DNA of 64,000 bases from Clostridiales bacterium. Lineage in GTDB: Bacteria > Bacillota > Clostridia > Oscillospirales > Oscillospiraceae. Numbering within the stretch: position 1 is the stretch's first letter; each line of letters begins with the position of its first letter. Shown here piece after piece: positions 47,462-57,330 of the stretch. Under the pieces are notes generated by a model. It was given only the letters and a program-made list of their open reading frames with translations. It was not told where the DNA came from and ran no database searches. Location: NCBI GenBank assembly GCA_004553545.1, contig SFLD01000001.1, forward strand, positions 1 through 64,000. The letters run 5' to 3'. Both the position numbers and the translations under genes were made by a program.

Positions 47462-50400
47462 GTGCCAGAACGTCATTTTCAAAAAGTCCTCGCCGCCAAC
47501 CGCGGCGAGATCGCCATCCGCATCTTCCGGGCCTGCTATGACCTGGGCCTCAACACCGTGGCCATGTACTCCAAGGAGGACACCCTGAGCCTCTTCCGCA
47601 CCAAGGCCGACGAGGCCTACCTCATCGGCGAGAAGAACAGCCCCCTGGGGGCCTACCTGGACATCGGCGAGATCATCGATCTCGCCAGGCGCCGGGGTGT
47701 GGACGCCATCCACCCCGGCTACGGCTTCCTCTCCGAGAACGCGGACTTCGTCCGGGCCTGCGAGGAGGCGGGCATCGCCTTCATCGGCCCCAAGTCCGAC
47801 ACCATGGCCCGGATGGGCGACAAGCTGGCCGCCAAGCAGATCGCCATCGGCTGCGGGGTGCCCATCGTCCCTGGCTGCACCGAGCCTCTGCGGGACGGGG
47901 ACGAGGCGCTGGAGAAGGCCGTGAGCTTCGGCTTCCCGGTGATCCTGAAGGCCGCCGGGGGCGGCGGCGGCCGGGGCATGCGCCGCTGCGACACGCCAGA
48001 GGAGGTGAAGCCCGCCTTTGAGCTGGTCAAGAGCGAGGCCAAGAAGGCTTTCGGCAATGACGACATCTTCATCGAGAAGTTCATCGTGGAGCCCAAGCAC
48101 ATCGAGGTCCAGATCCTGGGCGACCAGTACGGCAACGTGATGCACCTGGGGGAGCGGGACTGCTCCCTGCAGCGCCGCTACCAGAAGGTGGTGGAGGTGG
48201 CCCCCGCCTGGTCCGTCCCGGAGGAGACCCGGGAGAAGCTCCGCGCCGACGCCGTGAAGATCGCGAAAAGCGTGGGCTACGTTAGCGCCGGCACCGTGGA
48301 GTTCCTGGTGGACGCCTATGGCAATCACTACTTCATTGAGATGAACCCCCGCATTCAGGTGGAGCACACCGTCACGGAGATGGTGACGGGCATCGACCTG
48401 GTCCGGGCCCAGATCCTCATCGCCGAGGGCTATCCCCTCAGCTGCCCGGACATCGGTCTGACCTGCCAGGAGGACCTCCACATCAACGGCTATGCCATCC
48501 AGTGCCGGGTCACCACCGAGGACCCCCAGAACAACTTCGCCCCCGACAACGGCCGCATCACCATGTACCGCAGCGGCGGCGGCTTCGGCGTCCGGCTGGA
48601 CGGCGGCAACGCTGCCACCGGTACCGTCATCTCCCCCTACTACGATTCCCTCCTGGTGAAGGTCACCGCCTGGGACAACACCTTCCCCGGCGTCTGCCGC
48701 CGGGCGGCCCGGGCCATCGGCGAGGTCCACGTCCGGGGCGTGAAGACCAACATCCCCTTCCTCTCCAATATCCTGCACCACCCCACCTTCCTCCAGGGCA
48801 AGTGCCACACCAAGTTTATCGACGACAGTCCGGAGCTCTTCGACATCACGGACTCCCGGGACCGGGCCACCCGGGTCCTGCGCTACATTGCAAATATTCA
48901 GGTGAATAACCCCGACGCCGAGCGGGCCCAGTACGATACCCCCCGCTTCCCGGAGGCCCGGCGCCAGATCACGCCGGAGATGGGTCTCAAGCATCTGCTG
49001 GACACCCAGGGACCCGAGGCTGTGAAGCAGTGGGTCCTGGACCAGAAAAAGCTCCTCATCACGGACACCACCATGCGGGACGCCCACCAGAGCCTCCTCT
49101 CCACCCGGATGCGCACCCGGGACATGGTGAAGGGCGCCGAGGGCACGGCGGACATCCTGGCGGACTGCTTCTCTCTCGAGATGTGGGGCGGCGCCACCTT
49201 CGACACCGCCTACCGCTTCCTCCACGAGTCCCCCTGGGAGCGGCTGGACCTGCTGCGCGCAAAGATCCCCAACATTCCCTTCCAGATGCTGCTGCGGGGC
49301 TCCAACCTGGTGGGCTACGCCAGCTACCCGGATAACCTGGTGCGCTCCTTCATTCAGGAGGCCGCCCGCCGGGGCATCGACGTCTTCCGGGTCTTCGACT
49401 CGCTGAACTGGGTCCCCAGCATGGAGGTGGCCATGGACGAGGTCCTGAAGCAGGGCAAGCTCTGCGAGGCCACCATGTGCTACACCGGCGACGTCTCCGA
49501 CCCCAAGCGGGATAAGTACACCCTGCAATACTATGTGGACCTTGCCAAGGAGCTGGAAAAGCGGGGCGCCCACACTCTCTGCATCAAGGATATGTCGGGC
49601 CTCTTGAAGCCCTACGCCGCCAAGAAGCTGATCTCGGCCCTCAAGCAGGAAGTGGGCCTTCCCATCCATCTCCACACCCACAACACCACCGGCAACCAGA
49701 TCGCCACCTATCTCATGGCGGCGGAGGCCGGGGTGGACATCGTGGATACCGCCATGGGTCCCCTGTCCTCCCTCACCAGCCAGCCCTCCATGAACTCCCT
49801 GCAGGAGGCCCTGCTGGGCCAGGAGCGGGACCCCGGCTTCGATCCCCAGCGGCTGCAGGAACTCTCGGACTACTGGGCGGACGTACGGCTCCGCTACAAG
49901 AGCTTTGACAACGGCCTCAAGGGCCCCGTCACCGACATCTACCGCTATGAGATCCCCGGCGGGCAGTACACCAACCTCCAACCCCAGGTGGAGTCCCTGG
50001 GCCTCGGCCACCGCTTCGGCGAGGTAAAGGAGATGTACAAGACCGTCAACGACATGCTGGGGGACCTGGTGAAGGTGACGCCGTCCTCCAAGATGGTGGG
50101 CGATCTCGCCATCTTCATGGTGCAGAACGACCTGACGCCGGAGAACATCGTGGAGCGGGGCGAGGGTCTCTCCTTCCCGGACTCCGTGGTGAGCTACTTC
50201 AAGGGCATGATGGGCCAGCCCGCCTGGGGCTTCCCCCAGGACCTGCAGCGGGTGGTCCTGAAGGGTCAGGAGCCCATCACCTGCCGCCCCGGCGACCTGC
50301 TGCCCCCTGTGGACTGGGACGCTCTCGAGGCGGAGATGAAGAAGTTCTACCCCGAAAAGATGCCCATCGACCGCAGCGCCCTCCTGTCCTACGCCATGTA

Positions 50401-50899
50401 TCCCAAGGTCTTTGAGGAATACATCCGCCACCGGAAGGAGTACGGCTACATCATGCGCATGGGCAGCCACGTCTTCTTCAACGGCATGGCCCTGGGCGAG
50501 ACCAACAAGATCAACATCGAGGACGGCAAGACCCTGGTGATCCGCTACCTGGGTCTCGGCGACCAGAACGACGACGGCACCCGGAACGTCCAGTTCGAGC
50601 TCAACGGCATGCGCCGGGAGGTGGCCGTGCCCGATCCCGCCGCCAAGGATACCGGCAAGCGGGTGGTGATGGCGGACCCCAAGGACAAGAGCCAGGTGGG
50701 GGCCTCCATCCCCGGCATGGTATCCCGGGTGAACGTGAAGCCCGGCGACCGTGTGGAGCCCAACCAGGTGCTGGCGGTCATCGAGGCCATGAAGATGGAG
50801 ACCAGCGTGGTGGCCCGGATGGCGGGCACCGTGGACCAGGTCACGGTGAAGACCGGCCAGGCCGTTCAGGCTGGCGAGCTGCTGGTGACCATCCAGTAA
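47462..50899 (+). CDS. pyc: Pyruvate carboxylase
   Basis: 1145 residues, full family length; makes oxaloacetate from pyruvate, bicarbonate and ATP. Biotin carboxylase domain at about 5-455 (KVLAANRGEIAIRIFRACYD, AAGGGGGRGMRR, FIEMNPRIQVEHTVTE). Carboxyltransferase domain from about 525 (LLITDTTMRDAHQSLLSTRM, HLHTHNTTGNQIATYLMAAE). The biotin carrier domain is at the C-terminus with Lys in VIEAMKMETSVV. GTG 47462 behind AGAGGGA gives the usual short start; the upstream in-frame ATG (47147) runs through the promoter. Monocistronic. Confidence 0.97.
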   Translation: MPERHFQKVLAANRGEIAIRIFRACYDLGLNTVAMYSKEDTLSLFRTKADEAYLIGEKNSPLGAYLDIGEIIDLARRRGVDAIHPGYGFLSENADFVRACEEAGIAFIGPKSDTMARMGDKLAAKQIAIGCGVPIVPGCTEPLRDGDEALEKAVSFGFPVILKAAGGGGGRGMRRCDTPEEVKPAFELVKSEAKKAFGNDDIFIEKFIVEPKHIEVQILGDQYGNVMHLGERDCSLQRRYQKVVEVAPAWSVPEETREKLRADAVKIAKSVGYVSAGTVEFLVDAYGNHYFIEMNPRIQVEHTVTEMVTGIDLVRAQILIAEGYPLSCPDIGLTCQEDLHINGYAIQCRVTTEDPQNNFAPDNGRITMYRSGGGFGVRLDGGNAATGTVISPYYDSLLVKVTAWDNTFPGVCRRAARAIGEVHVRGVKTNIPFLSNILHHPTFLQGKCHTKFIDDSPELFDITDSRDRATRVLRYIANIQVNNPDAERAQYDTPRFPEARRQITPEMGLKHLLDTQGPEAVKQWVLDQKKLLITDTTMRDAHQSLLSTRMRTRDMVKGAEGTADILADCFSLEMWGGATFDTAYRFLHESPWERLDLLRAKIPNIPFQMLLRGSNLVGYASYPDNLVRSFIQEAARRGIDVFRVFDSLNWVPSMEVAMDEVLKQGKLCEATMCYTGDVSDPKRDKYTLQYYVDLAKELEKRGAHTLCIKDMSGLLKPYAAKKLISALKQEVGLPIHLHTHNTTGNQIATYLMAAEAGVDIVDTAMGPLSSLTSQPSMNSLQEALLGQERDPGFDPQRLQELSDYWADVRLRYKSFDNGLKGPVTDIYRYEIPGGQYTNLQPQVESLGLGHRFGEVKEMYKTVNDMLGDLVKVTPSSKMVGDLAIFMVQNDLTPENIVERGEGLSFPDSVVSYFKGMMGQPAWGFPQDLQRVVLKGQEPITCRPGDLLPPVDWDALEAEMKKFYPEKMPIDRSALLSYAMYPKVFEEYIRHRKEYGYIMRMGSHVFFNGMALGETNKINIEDGKTLVIRYLGLGDQNDDGTRNVQFELNGMRREVAVPDPAAKDTGKRVVMADPKDKSQVGASIPGMVSRVNVKPGDRVEPNQVLAVIEAMKMETSVVARMAGTVDQVTVKTGQAVQAGELLVTIQ

Positions 50900-50925
50900 C
50901 GCCGTCCTTCCAGATTGGCAGACAG

Positions 50926-51003
50926 GGCGCCCGGCAAAAGCCAGGCGCCCTGTCTCTCTGCGCAAAAGAGGAGAGCCGGCCGAAGCCAGCTCTCCTCTTT
51001 TGC
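50926..51003. terminator. Two hairpins between convergent pyc and protease genes
   Basis: GGGCGCC-type stem at about 50926-50952, then a 15-bp stem GCAAAAGAGGAGAGC/GCTCTCCTCTTTTGC (50962-50976 with 50989-51003) whose A/T ends suit termination in both directions. Confidence 0.75.
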
Positions 51004-51033
51004 TTGTGTCTTTGCGTCAGGTTTCGGTCAATC

Positions 51034-54000
51034 TCAGCCGATCCACTCGCAGTAGCGGTGCAGGATGGCCGCGACCTGGCCGCGGGTAGCGCTGCCCTTG
51101 GGGCTCAGCGTGGAGGCGGTGGTACCGTTGATGATCCCAGCGCCCACAGCCCACTGGAAGGCCGGGATGGCGTACTCCGCCACCTGGGCGGCATCGGTGT
51201 AGCTGAGGATGTTGGTGTCCTCGCCCACGCTGACGTCGCAGCCCTTGTACTGGGCGTAGCGGTACAGGATGGCAGCCATCTGCTCACGGCTGATGGTCTG
51301 GTCAGGCTGGAAAGTACCGTCAGCGTAGCCGTTGACGATGCCGTTGGCAGCCGCCCAAGCGACCGCATTGCTGTAGAACATGCCGTCAGCCACGTCCTTA
51401 AAGGAGGAAGCGTTCTTGACCGCGGGCTCACCCTCCATGCGGTAGAGGATCGTCGCGATCATGCCGCGGGTGGTGGTAGTGGCGCTCTGGAAGACGTCCT
51501 CGCTGACGCCCTGCATCAGGCCCTTCTCGTAGACATACTTGATGTCCTCATAGAAGGGATGATCGGTGGTGACGTCGGTGAAGGGGAACTCCGGCTTCTC
51601 CGGCTCGGTGGGAGTGCTGGGAGTATCGGACCCGCCGGGGATCACCACGGTGTTGCGCAGCTTGAAGGTGATGGTCTCCTTCTCCGCAAGATCCAGCTTG
51701 CCGCCGTCCTCCAGGGTGGTGGCGATCACGTCGGTGCTGTTGGGGCAGGTATTCTGGTCATAGGAGAAGGTCAGGGTGGCCACCTGGCCGGTCACGGCCG
51801 TTTCGGCCGCGTAGGCGAAGGTCAGCTGGCCGTCCGCGTCGTTGTAGCTGCTCATGATGCCCCGCTCGGTATTCACAGAGACCAGGGTCAGGGTATCGGC
51901 GTCATAGGCGAAGGTCAGCTTGCCGTTGGTGGAATCCTCGGCAGTGACATCCAGAGTGACGGTGGTCAGGCCGGAAACGTCGGTGCTGTTCAGCCCGATG
52001 GGAGCCTTGACCGCCGCGTTCTTGGCCGTGCTGTCCGCGACCTTGACGGCGTTCAGGGAGCCGCCGACCTGGGAAGCGGTGCTGAGCGTCAGCTTGCTGC
52101 TCGCAGCCTCCGCTTCGATCACGTCAGGCAGGTTCCGTGCGGGACGCAGAGCATCCGTGCCGTCGCCGGTATCGTCGCCGGTGCCAGCGTTGTTGTCCGC
52201 CACCGCCAGCAGAGCGCAGGGCCACACACCGTCGCCCACATCGCCCAGGAGGGTAGAAACGAAGGATTCCGTCTTCTCGTCATACTCCAGGATATAGATC
52301 TGGTTGGTCGTGCCATTGAAGTAGCTGAGGTAGAGATTGCCGTCATCGCCCATGACCATGGAGCAATAGTAGGCACCATCATACCCCGGCCAATCAAGCT
52401 TCAAATCGGTCTCAACGTAGCCCATGCTTGCGTTTCCGGTAGTGAAATCAGGCTTCATGATCCAGATCATGCCGGAATCCGTCATGCAGTAAAAGACATC
52501 CACCGTGTTGCCCGCCTTATTGGTATCAGAACCAGCCCAGGCAACCGCGGTAAAGTTCTTCGCATTGGCATACTGCGCCAAATAGCTTCCCATGTCCCAG
52601 CCCATGTCGAAGCTGTTGCCCATGGCCGGGTCGGAATACAGGAAGAAACCTCCATAAACGCCCACCAGGATATCTCTCTCCGCGCTCAGACTGCTGACGG
52701 CCGCGTATTCCATATCATCCATTGCGGCGCCATAGGCTACCGTGCTCTCAGAGCTTGCAATGGTTTCGCCCGTCTCAAGGTTCACCTTGTGGAGATAGCC
52801 ACTGGTATTCATCTGGTATACAGGACCATCTTCGTGGGCAAAGTCATACGTTGCGGCATTCATACCGTTCTCCAAAGCCGCATACTCCGTCCAGGTCTTG
52901 TCCTTCTCCATATCCCAGGTAAAGAGCAGCGGATTGCCGTCCTTATCCTGGAGCGCACCCACCAGGGTGACAGGATAGGTCTTGACGGTCACCGTGCACT
53001 CATTCATAATGTCAGGATTTGCTGTAGAGCACGCAGTGATGGTAGCGATGCCCTCGCCGACGCCGGTGACAACACCGTTCGCGTCCACGGTCGCCACATC
53101 TTCGTTGGAGGAAGCCCAAGTGACGCCCTCGTTGACGATCCAGGGCTCATAGTCCACGGTCAGCGCGGCAGAGGTACCCTTCACCAGGGTAAGCTCGCCG
53201 GGAATCACGGTGATCTTAGTGGGATTCTGCGGCTCAACGTCCTTGCCCAGGACCAGCTTATAGGTGCTCTGGTTCATGGCGTAGTCCGTGACCTGGACAT
53301 AGAGCTCCGCGCCCTCCTTCAGCTCGGAGACATCGAGGACTGCCTCCACGTCCTGGCCCTTTTCCGTCAGCGCCTGGTTGGGGGCAACGTAATCAACTTC
53401 CTTCTCCACATTGCGCTGATAGAGAGCCACGACCGCCAGATAGCGGTTATCGTTGGCCACGACGGTCAGCTTGCCGTCGTCACTCAGGGTCATGCTCTTC
53501 ACGGTGGGAGCGGTGTTGTCGATGGCGGTGCGGGTGGTGAGGTACGCGCCCTCGCCCAGAACGCCGGTTTCCGCGTCGGTCAGGGCATCCCAATCGTACT
53601 TGCCATTCTCATTCGCATAGTACTCGGGCGCCAGCACCAGGGAGACGTTGACCTCGGTACCCTCGGGCAGCTCATCGCCGTCCTTGTCGGTGCCCTGCCA
53701 GCCCAGCGTCAGGCTGCGGGTGGTATTCAGCCATTTGGAGCCGTTGGTGTAGTAATAGGCGCTGGAAACACTGCCAAGATCCTCGCTGCGGTAGTAGACA
53801 TCGCCAGTCGTGGCGTCCGTCACCTGCCAGATGGCGCCGCCCGCGTTGCGGATGGGAGAGTAGTAGTACTTGGCCAGTGTATCGCCGTTGCTATTATTGA
53901 AGGCGTTGCGCTCCGGCAGATACTCGTCATCCTCCGCCAGCGGATTGGCGAAATAGAAGTACTCCGTGGGATCCCCCGCATACTGGATGGTCATGTAGTT

Positions 54001-56961
54001 ATTGAACATCTCGGGATCACCACTGCTGTCAGGCAGATAAGGCTTCCGGGTCTCCAACTCATACCAGAATTCCGGCAGAGAGCCCACATCGTACATGGAG
54101 GCTTCCGACCAGTTGCCGTAGAAGCCCAGCACGGGGATGGAGTGGGTCGTACCCTGCACGCCCTCCTCCGTGGAGAGTTCCTTTGCATAGCTGTAAGCCT
54201 CGATGTAAGCGCCGGAGGTGTAGTAGGTATCCAGATAATCCTTGACGTCCTTGCTCAGCTTCACGGTGACTTCCACCGCGATGCTGCCGCCCGCGGGGAC
54301 CTTCACCGCCACATTGCTGCTAAGGTTCATGGCAAGGTGGGCGTCATAGGTCGTGACCTTGCCGTCGCCGTCCAGATCATAGGCCGTCAGCTGGGCTTCG
54401 TCCAGCTCACCCTTGCCGGAGGCATAGTCCAGGATGGCCTGAACATCCGCGTCCGTGTAGTCGCTGCCGGCCTCCACCAGAGCGTCGTCCACCTTGTAAG
54501 AGACCTCGGCGGGGAGCTCGATGGTCAAGGTGTCCAGATAGATCGTCCCGGAATAGGTAAACAGATCCTGGGTAAAGACATCGGTATCGAAGAGATAGTA
54601 CGCCGCCTCATCCTTCAGATTGGTGAGGGTGTAAGCGAAAGTATACTCGCCGGTCTTGGCGGGATCGTCGCCCAGCTCCACCTTCACCTTGCCGTCCGTC
54701 GCGCCGGAGGTGGCGTCAGCCGCCATCGTGAGATAGCTGTCCGCCTGGATGGCGCTGTTGACGTTGGCGAGACCCGCGCCCTGCTGGATCACGGGGTAGT
54801 AGTCGCCATATTCATCCGTCATAGGCTCGGCGGTGGACATCAGCAGGCTCTGGGCCAGATGACGGGCGGAAACGCCGGTCTTCTCCGCAAGCCCATTCTC
54901 CCGGAGGTACTGGGCCAGCACGGCCACCATGCCGGTGACCTGGGGAGCTGCCATGGAGGTACCGGACATATTCTCATATGCCTTGCCGCCTTCCACAGCG
55001 CCGTTGACGGAGTAGATGTTGCCGCCGGGGGCGGTGATCTCGGGTTTCAGCTGCAGGGAGCCGGGCACGCCCCAGGAGCTGAAGGAGCTCATGGTATCGT
55101 ACTCACTGTCGCTCAGGGCGCTACTGACCTGGCCGGAGATCGTGACCTTGCCGGTGTAGTACAGGACTTCACCCGCTTCATCCTTCACGGCAGCAGCATT
55201 GGCCGTGATGGCCTGGCCATCCGCCTGGGTGATGGAGACGCAGGGAATGGTAGCCTCGGAACCGGACAGGTCCATGTTGATGGTCCCAGCCTGGTTGTTC
55301 ACCACGATGCAGACCACGCCGCCCGCTGCGGCAGCCGCGTCATGCTTCTGGGTGAAGGTGGACGTGCCGCGGTAGACCATGACGACCTTATCCTTGATAG
55401 CGTCGGTATAGTCCGTCAGGAGGCTGTTGCCGTCGCCGTCCACGCCGGTATTCTCAAAGAGGACGAACTCATACTCCGTGCCGCTGCCATCCTCGCTCTT
55501 GTCCATCGTGGCGATGGGGGCGTTGGAGCCGCCGCTGGTCTCAGAGAAGAAGACCGTCTTGCCGCTGAAATCCAGGTAATTGCCGGTCTGGCCCGCATTG
55601 TCCACAGAGGCCACGGCCAGGGAGTTGGTGTAGCTGCCGGGGGCGCCGTCCGTCTGGAAGCTGACGTCATCCGAGTAGAGATAGGGGATCCCATTGGCAG
55701 AGTTCTCCACCCAATAGCCGCTGTTGCCCGCAGACATGCAGACCACCGTGCCGCTCTTTTCCAGATCGCTCAGGATCTTCTGGTAAAGGGCATTCGTGCT
55801 CATGCCGGGATTGCCGGAGCCCAGGGACAGGTTGACGCTGTCGCACTTCAGGACGATGGCATCCTCGATGGCGGCCATATAATCGGAGTCATACGCACCG
55901 CCGCCCTTGCCGAAGACCTTCATGGTCAGGAGCTGGGCATCCGGGGCAACGCCCTGGGTGTGGGCCACTTCCAGCGCGGGGCCGTAGGTATCCTCGCCCG
56001 TGGCAATGTAGCGGTTGGCGGTGGCGATACCGGCCACGTGGGAGCCGTGCTCACCCTGGGTGTCGTTATCGTGGGTGATGTCAAAGCTCTTGTCGATGTA
56101 GTTGTAGCCGAAGGCCAGCTTGCTGTTGACATAAAGCTTTGCGGCATCGCCCGCGCTGACACTCCATTTCTGATTCTTGCCAGAGATATTCAGCTGGGGG
56201 AGCTTCTCCGCGATCTCAGCCGCAGTCAGGAGGTTATACGCAGAAACTTCCTTCCCGGCTTCCTTCGCATCCTCCGCGATGGCATACTCAAACGCCTTCG
56301 CGTCAAAGCTCTGGTGGTCGGTATCCGTACCGGTATCGATGATGGCGATGCGGCTGCCGGCGCCGGTGTAGCCCTCGGCCCACGCGGCACTGCTGCCGAT
56401 CATGCTGCTGGAGGTCGCCATGTTGGGATCCGTGGGATCGGTGCCCACCACGGCGGGCTCATAGCGGGTCTCCAGGACCACGTTGGCCACGCCGGAGACG
56501 GCCTTGATGGCCTCGATGTCGCCGTAGGGCACGTTGGCGGAGATGATGTTGGCCGCCAGGGTCAGGTTCCAGACCACATCCAGCTTCTTGCCGCCCAGGA
56601 CCTGCTTGGAGATCCGGCTGGCCACCGTCTCCTGCTGCGCCTGCAGCTGGTCGCGGTATGCCATGGCCTGGCTGTTCTCCGCAATGTCCATGGTGGCGAA
56701 GCCCTTTTCAATGGTGGACTTCCCGGACAGGACGATGGATACACGAACCATGTCCGTGTCCTGGTAGAGCGGCGTTTCGGCCTGCTCCCGCTGGACTCTA
56801 TTGCTGCGCAGCGTGGCGGACACCACACTGTTGTCGACCTGCTCGAACCGGACGTTCGTGCCGCCGCTGGTCCCCACCGCGCCCACCGGCACGACGAGGC
56901 TCAGGCACAGTACGAGCGCCAGCACAAGCGCGGTCAACCGCTTGCTTCGATGCTTCCTCAT
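51034..56961 (-). CDS. Multidomain S8 subtilisin-type surface protease with SLH anchor
   Basis: 1975 residues. Signal peptide (about 1-29), I9-like propeptide, then a lactocepin/C5a-peptidase-like catalytic domain with Asp209 (IAIIDTGTD), His305 (GEHGSHVAG) and Ser669 (NMSGTSMAAP). A PA domain is inserted before Ser669. Fn3-like domains follow, with a dockerin-like EF-hand stretch (LTAYDLDGDGKVTTYDAHLA) inside. Then come a Big2 Ig-like domain (about VIPGELTLVKGTSAALTV), a beta-propeller-like region (GNLYLSYFNGTTNQIYILEY), a cohesin-like domain (VTLDVTAEDSTNGKLTFAYD), and three SLH repeats (FKDVADGMFYSNAVAWAAAN) that bind wall polymer. ATG 56961 is preferred (AAAAGGAGG 6 bases away). Confidence 0.93.
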   Translation of the reverse strand: MRKHRSKRLTALVLALVLCLSLVVPVGAVGTSGGTNVRFEQVDNSVVSATLRSNRVQREQAETPLYQDTDMVRVSIVLSGKSTIEKGFATMDIAENSQAMAYRDQLQAQQETVASRISKQVLGGKKLDVVWNLTLAANIISANVPYGDIEAIKAVSGVANVVLETRYEPAVVGTDPTDPNMATSSSMIGSSAAWAEGYTGAGSRIAIIDTGTDTDHQSFDAKAFEYAIAEDAKEAGKEVSAYNLLTAAEIAEKLPQLNISGKNQKWSVSAGDAAKLYVNSKLAFGYNYIDKSFDITHDNDTQGEHGSHVAGIATANRYIATGEDTYGPALEVAHTQGVAPDAQLLTMKVFGKGGGAYDSDYMAAIEDAIVLKCDSVNLSLGSGNPGMSTNALYQKILSDLEKSGTVVCMSAGNSGYWVENSANGIPYLYSDDVSFQTDGAPGSYTNSLAVASVDNAGQTGNYLDFSGKTVFFSETSGGSNAPIATMDKSEDGSGTEYEFVLFENTGVDGDGNSLLTDYTDAIKDKVVMVYRGTSTFTQKHDAAAAAGGVVCIVVNNQAGTINMDLSGSEATIPCVSITQADGQAITANAAAVKDEAGEVLYYTGKVTISGQVSSALSDSEYDTMSSFSSWGVPGSLQLKPEITAPGGNIYSVNGAVEGGKAYENMSGTSMAAPQVTGMVAVLAQYLRENGLAEKTGVSARHLAQSLLMSTAEPMTDEYGDYYPVIQQGAGLANVNSAIQADSYLTMAADATSGATDGKVKVELGDDPAKTGEYTFAYTLTNLKDEAAYYLFDTDVFTQDLFTYSGTIYLDTLTIELPAEVSYKVDDALVEAGSDYTDADVQAILDYASGKGELDEAQLTAYDLDGDGKVTTYDAHLAMNLSSNVAVKVPAGGSIAVEVTVKLSKDVKDYLDTYYTSGAYIEAYSYAKELSTEEGVQGTTHSIPVLGFYGNWSEASMYDVGSLPEFWYELETRKPYLPDSSGDPEMFNNYMTIQYAGDPTEYFYFANPLAEDDEYLPERNAFNNSNGDTLAKYYYSPIRNAGGAIWQVTDATTGDVYYRSEDLGSVSSAYYYTNGSKWLNTTRSLTLGWQGTDKDGDELPEGTEVNVSLVLAPEYYANENGKYDWDALTDAETGVLGEGAYLTTRTAIDNTAPTVKSMTLSDDGKLTVVANDNRYLAVVALYQRNVEKEVDYVAPNQALTEKGQDVEAVLDVSELKEGAELYVQVTDYAMNQSTYKLVLGKDVEPQNPTKITVIPGELTLVKGTSAALTVDYEPWIVNEGVTWASSNEDVATVDANGVVTGVGEGIATITACSTANPDIMNECTVTVKTYPVTLVGALQDKDGNPLLFTWDMEKDKTWTEYAALENGMNAATYDFAHEDGPVYQMNTSGYLHKVNLETGETIASSESTVAYGAAMDDMEYAAVSSLSAERDILVGVYGGFFLYSDPAMGNSFDMGWDMGSYLAQYANAKNFTAVAWAGSDTNKAGNTVDVFYCMTDSGMIWIMKPDFTTGNASMGYVETDLKLDWPGYDGAYYCSMVMGDDGNLYLSYFNGTTNQIYILEYDEKTESFVSTLLGDVGDGVWPCALLAVADNNAGTGDDTGDGTDALRPARNLPDVIEAEAASSKLTLSTASQVGGSLNAVKVADSTAKNAAVKAPIGLNSTDVSGLTTVTLDVTAEDSTNGKLTFAYDADTLTLVSVNTERGIMSSYNDADGQLTFAYAAETAVTGQVATLTFSYDQNTCPNSTDVIATTLEDGGKLDLAEKETITFKLRNTVVIPGGSDTPSTPTEPEKPEFPFTDVTTDHPFYEDIKYVYEKGLMQGVSEDVFQSATTTTRGMIATILYRMEGEPAVKNASSFKDVADGMFYSNAVAWAAANGIVNGYADGTFQPDQTISREQMAAILYRYAQYKGCDVSVGEDTNILSYTDAAQVAEYAIPAFQWAVGAGIINGTTASTLSPKGSATRGQVAAILHRYCEWIG

Positions 56962-57093
56962 ATGCATCCTCCTTTTCGATGTTTCGCTGGGGTCACCCGA
57001 GGGAAGGTCGGGCCTGCAAAAGGGGGCTCTCCCCTGAATGCACGGAAAATCGGCGGGTCTCTCTTCAGCCTTTTAAACCGATTGCTTGGAAAA

Positions 57094-57123
57094 ATTATAG
57101 CCTTTCTTCTCCCGTTTTGTCAA
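57094..57123 (-). promoter_or_regulatory. Consensus promoter of the surface protease
   Basis: Minus strand TTGACA (57123-57118), 18 bases, TATAAT (57099-57094), both hexamers perfect; leader about 130 bases. Confidence 0.88.
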
Positions 57124-57236
57124 CCGTTTCCTTTCGGGAAAGCCCTTCCTTTGTGCATGATCGACATTGCCCCGACTTATGGCTCTCTGCTCCCGCGCTC
57201 CACCGGCTGCCAGGCGGAACTTCTTTGGAAAAACGC

Positions 57237-57267
57237 TTGTAATTCCCCCATGAAACTGATATATTAG
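57237..57267 (+). promoter_or_regulatory. Promoter and auto-operator of the GntR gene
   Basis: TTGTAA (57237-57242), 17 bases, TATATT (57260-57265). CTGATATATTAG (57256-57267) overlaps the -10 and differs at one base from the perfect palindrome in front of the ilvD-type gene (62367-62378). Confidence 0.65.
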
Positions 57268-57330
57268 ATATGTTAGCCACTTCCGGGCCGACCGCCTGGC
57301 GGAATACCATTTGAGGGAAAGCAGCAGTAT

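Noticed and set aside
51004..57267. A 2087-codon open frame on the plus strand, antisense to the surface protease
   Set aside because: It mirrors the high-GC codon pattern of the real gene on the other strand, has low-complexity Gly/Ala/His/Arg composition, no domain and no ribosome binding site. The minus-strand protease has clear motifs throughout.
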